Assembly (NCBI GenBank): GCA_900557475.1
Contig: USTA01000076.1
Coordinates: 1-5,070, forward strand
DNA: 5,070 bases
Direction of reading: 5' to 3'
Source: an uncultured Clostridium sp.
GTDB taxonomy: Bacteria; Bacillota; Clostridia; TANB77; CAG-508
The notes below the pieces were generated by a model. That model saw nothing but the letters and a program-made list of their open reading frames with translations, was not told the origin of the DNA and did no database searches. Of this stretch, positions 5,051 to 5,070 are shown piece by piece. Made by a program: the position numbers and the translations under genes. The first letter of the stretch is position 1. Each line of letters begins with the position of its first letter.

Positions 5051-5070
5051 GAAGCTCTAAAAAGAGCTTC
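5051..5070 (+). terminator. Probable terminator hairpin at the window edge
   Basis: GAAGCTCT (5051-5058) and AGAGCTTC (5063-5070) form a perfect 8-bp stem with an AAAA loop, 62 bases after the stop codon of paralogue B. The window ends at the last stem base, so the U-tract that would confirm a terminator cannot be seen. Between 4989 and 5050 only short inverted repeats occur (for example TAACT/AGTTA). Confidence 0.65.

Overview
The window is AT-rich DNA (some coding stretches are only about 29% GC by hand count). It has strong AGGAGG-type ribosome binding sites, short Lys-rich signal peptides, sigma-A type promoters and tight hairpin terminators. This points to a low-GC Gram-positive bacterium, most likely a member of the Clostridia. 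No rRNA, tRNA, CRISPR array, transposase or phage gene is visible, so a closer placement is not possible from the sequence alone.

Layout from left to right. (1) 172-855 (+) is a membrane-anchored VanW-domain protein. (2) 859-1378 (-) is a type II toxin-antitoxin pair convergent with it: an intact Phd/YefM-type antitoxin followed by a Txe/YoeB-family toxin. The toxin frame is broken by one surplus base, which separates the N-terminal half from the catalytic C-terminal half. (3) 1563-2939 (+) is a secreted D-alanyl-D-alanine carboxypeptidase (peptidase S11, DacF/PBP5-like) with all three active-site motifs and an Asn/Thr/Lys-rich linker. (4) 3028-3507 (-) is a GreA/GreB-type elongation factor of normal length in which the acidic residue equivalent to GreA E44 is tyrosine. 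It is driven by a perfect-consensus promoter through a leader of about 105 nt. (5) 3769-4203 (-) and 4509-4988 (+) are two divergently transcribed small secreted proteins of unknown function that are clearly homologous to each other. They share 305 bp of intergenic DNA holding a near-consensus promoter and an 11-bp perfect hairpin in the leader of the right-hand gene. A perfect 8-bp hairpin at the window edge probably ends the last gene.

Most genes look like single-gene transcription units, each with its own terminator; only the toxin-antitoxin pair forms an operon. Four of the seven loci (VanW-like, carboxypeptidase and the two secreted paralogues) act outside the membrane, so the region has a cell-envelope flavour, but nothing shows that they form one pathway. 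The items most worth following are the secreted paralogue pair, the altered Gre factor and the frameshifted toxin. I see no strong evidence for a larger new multi-gene system.
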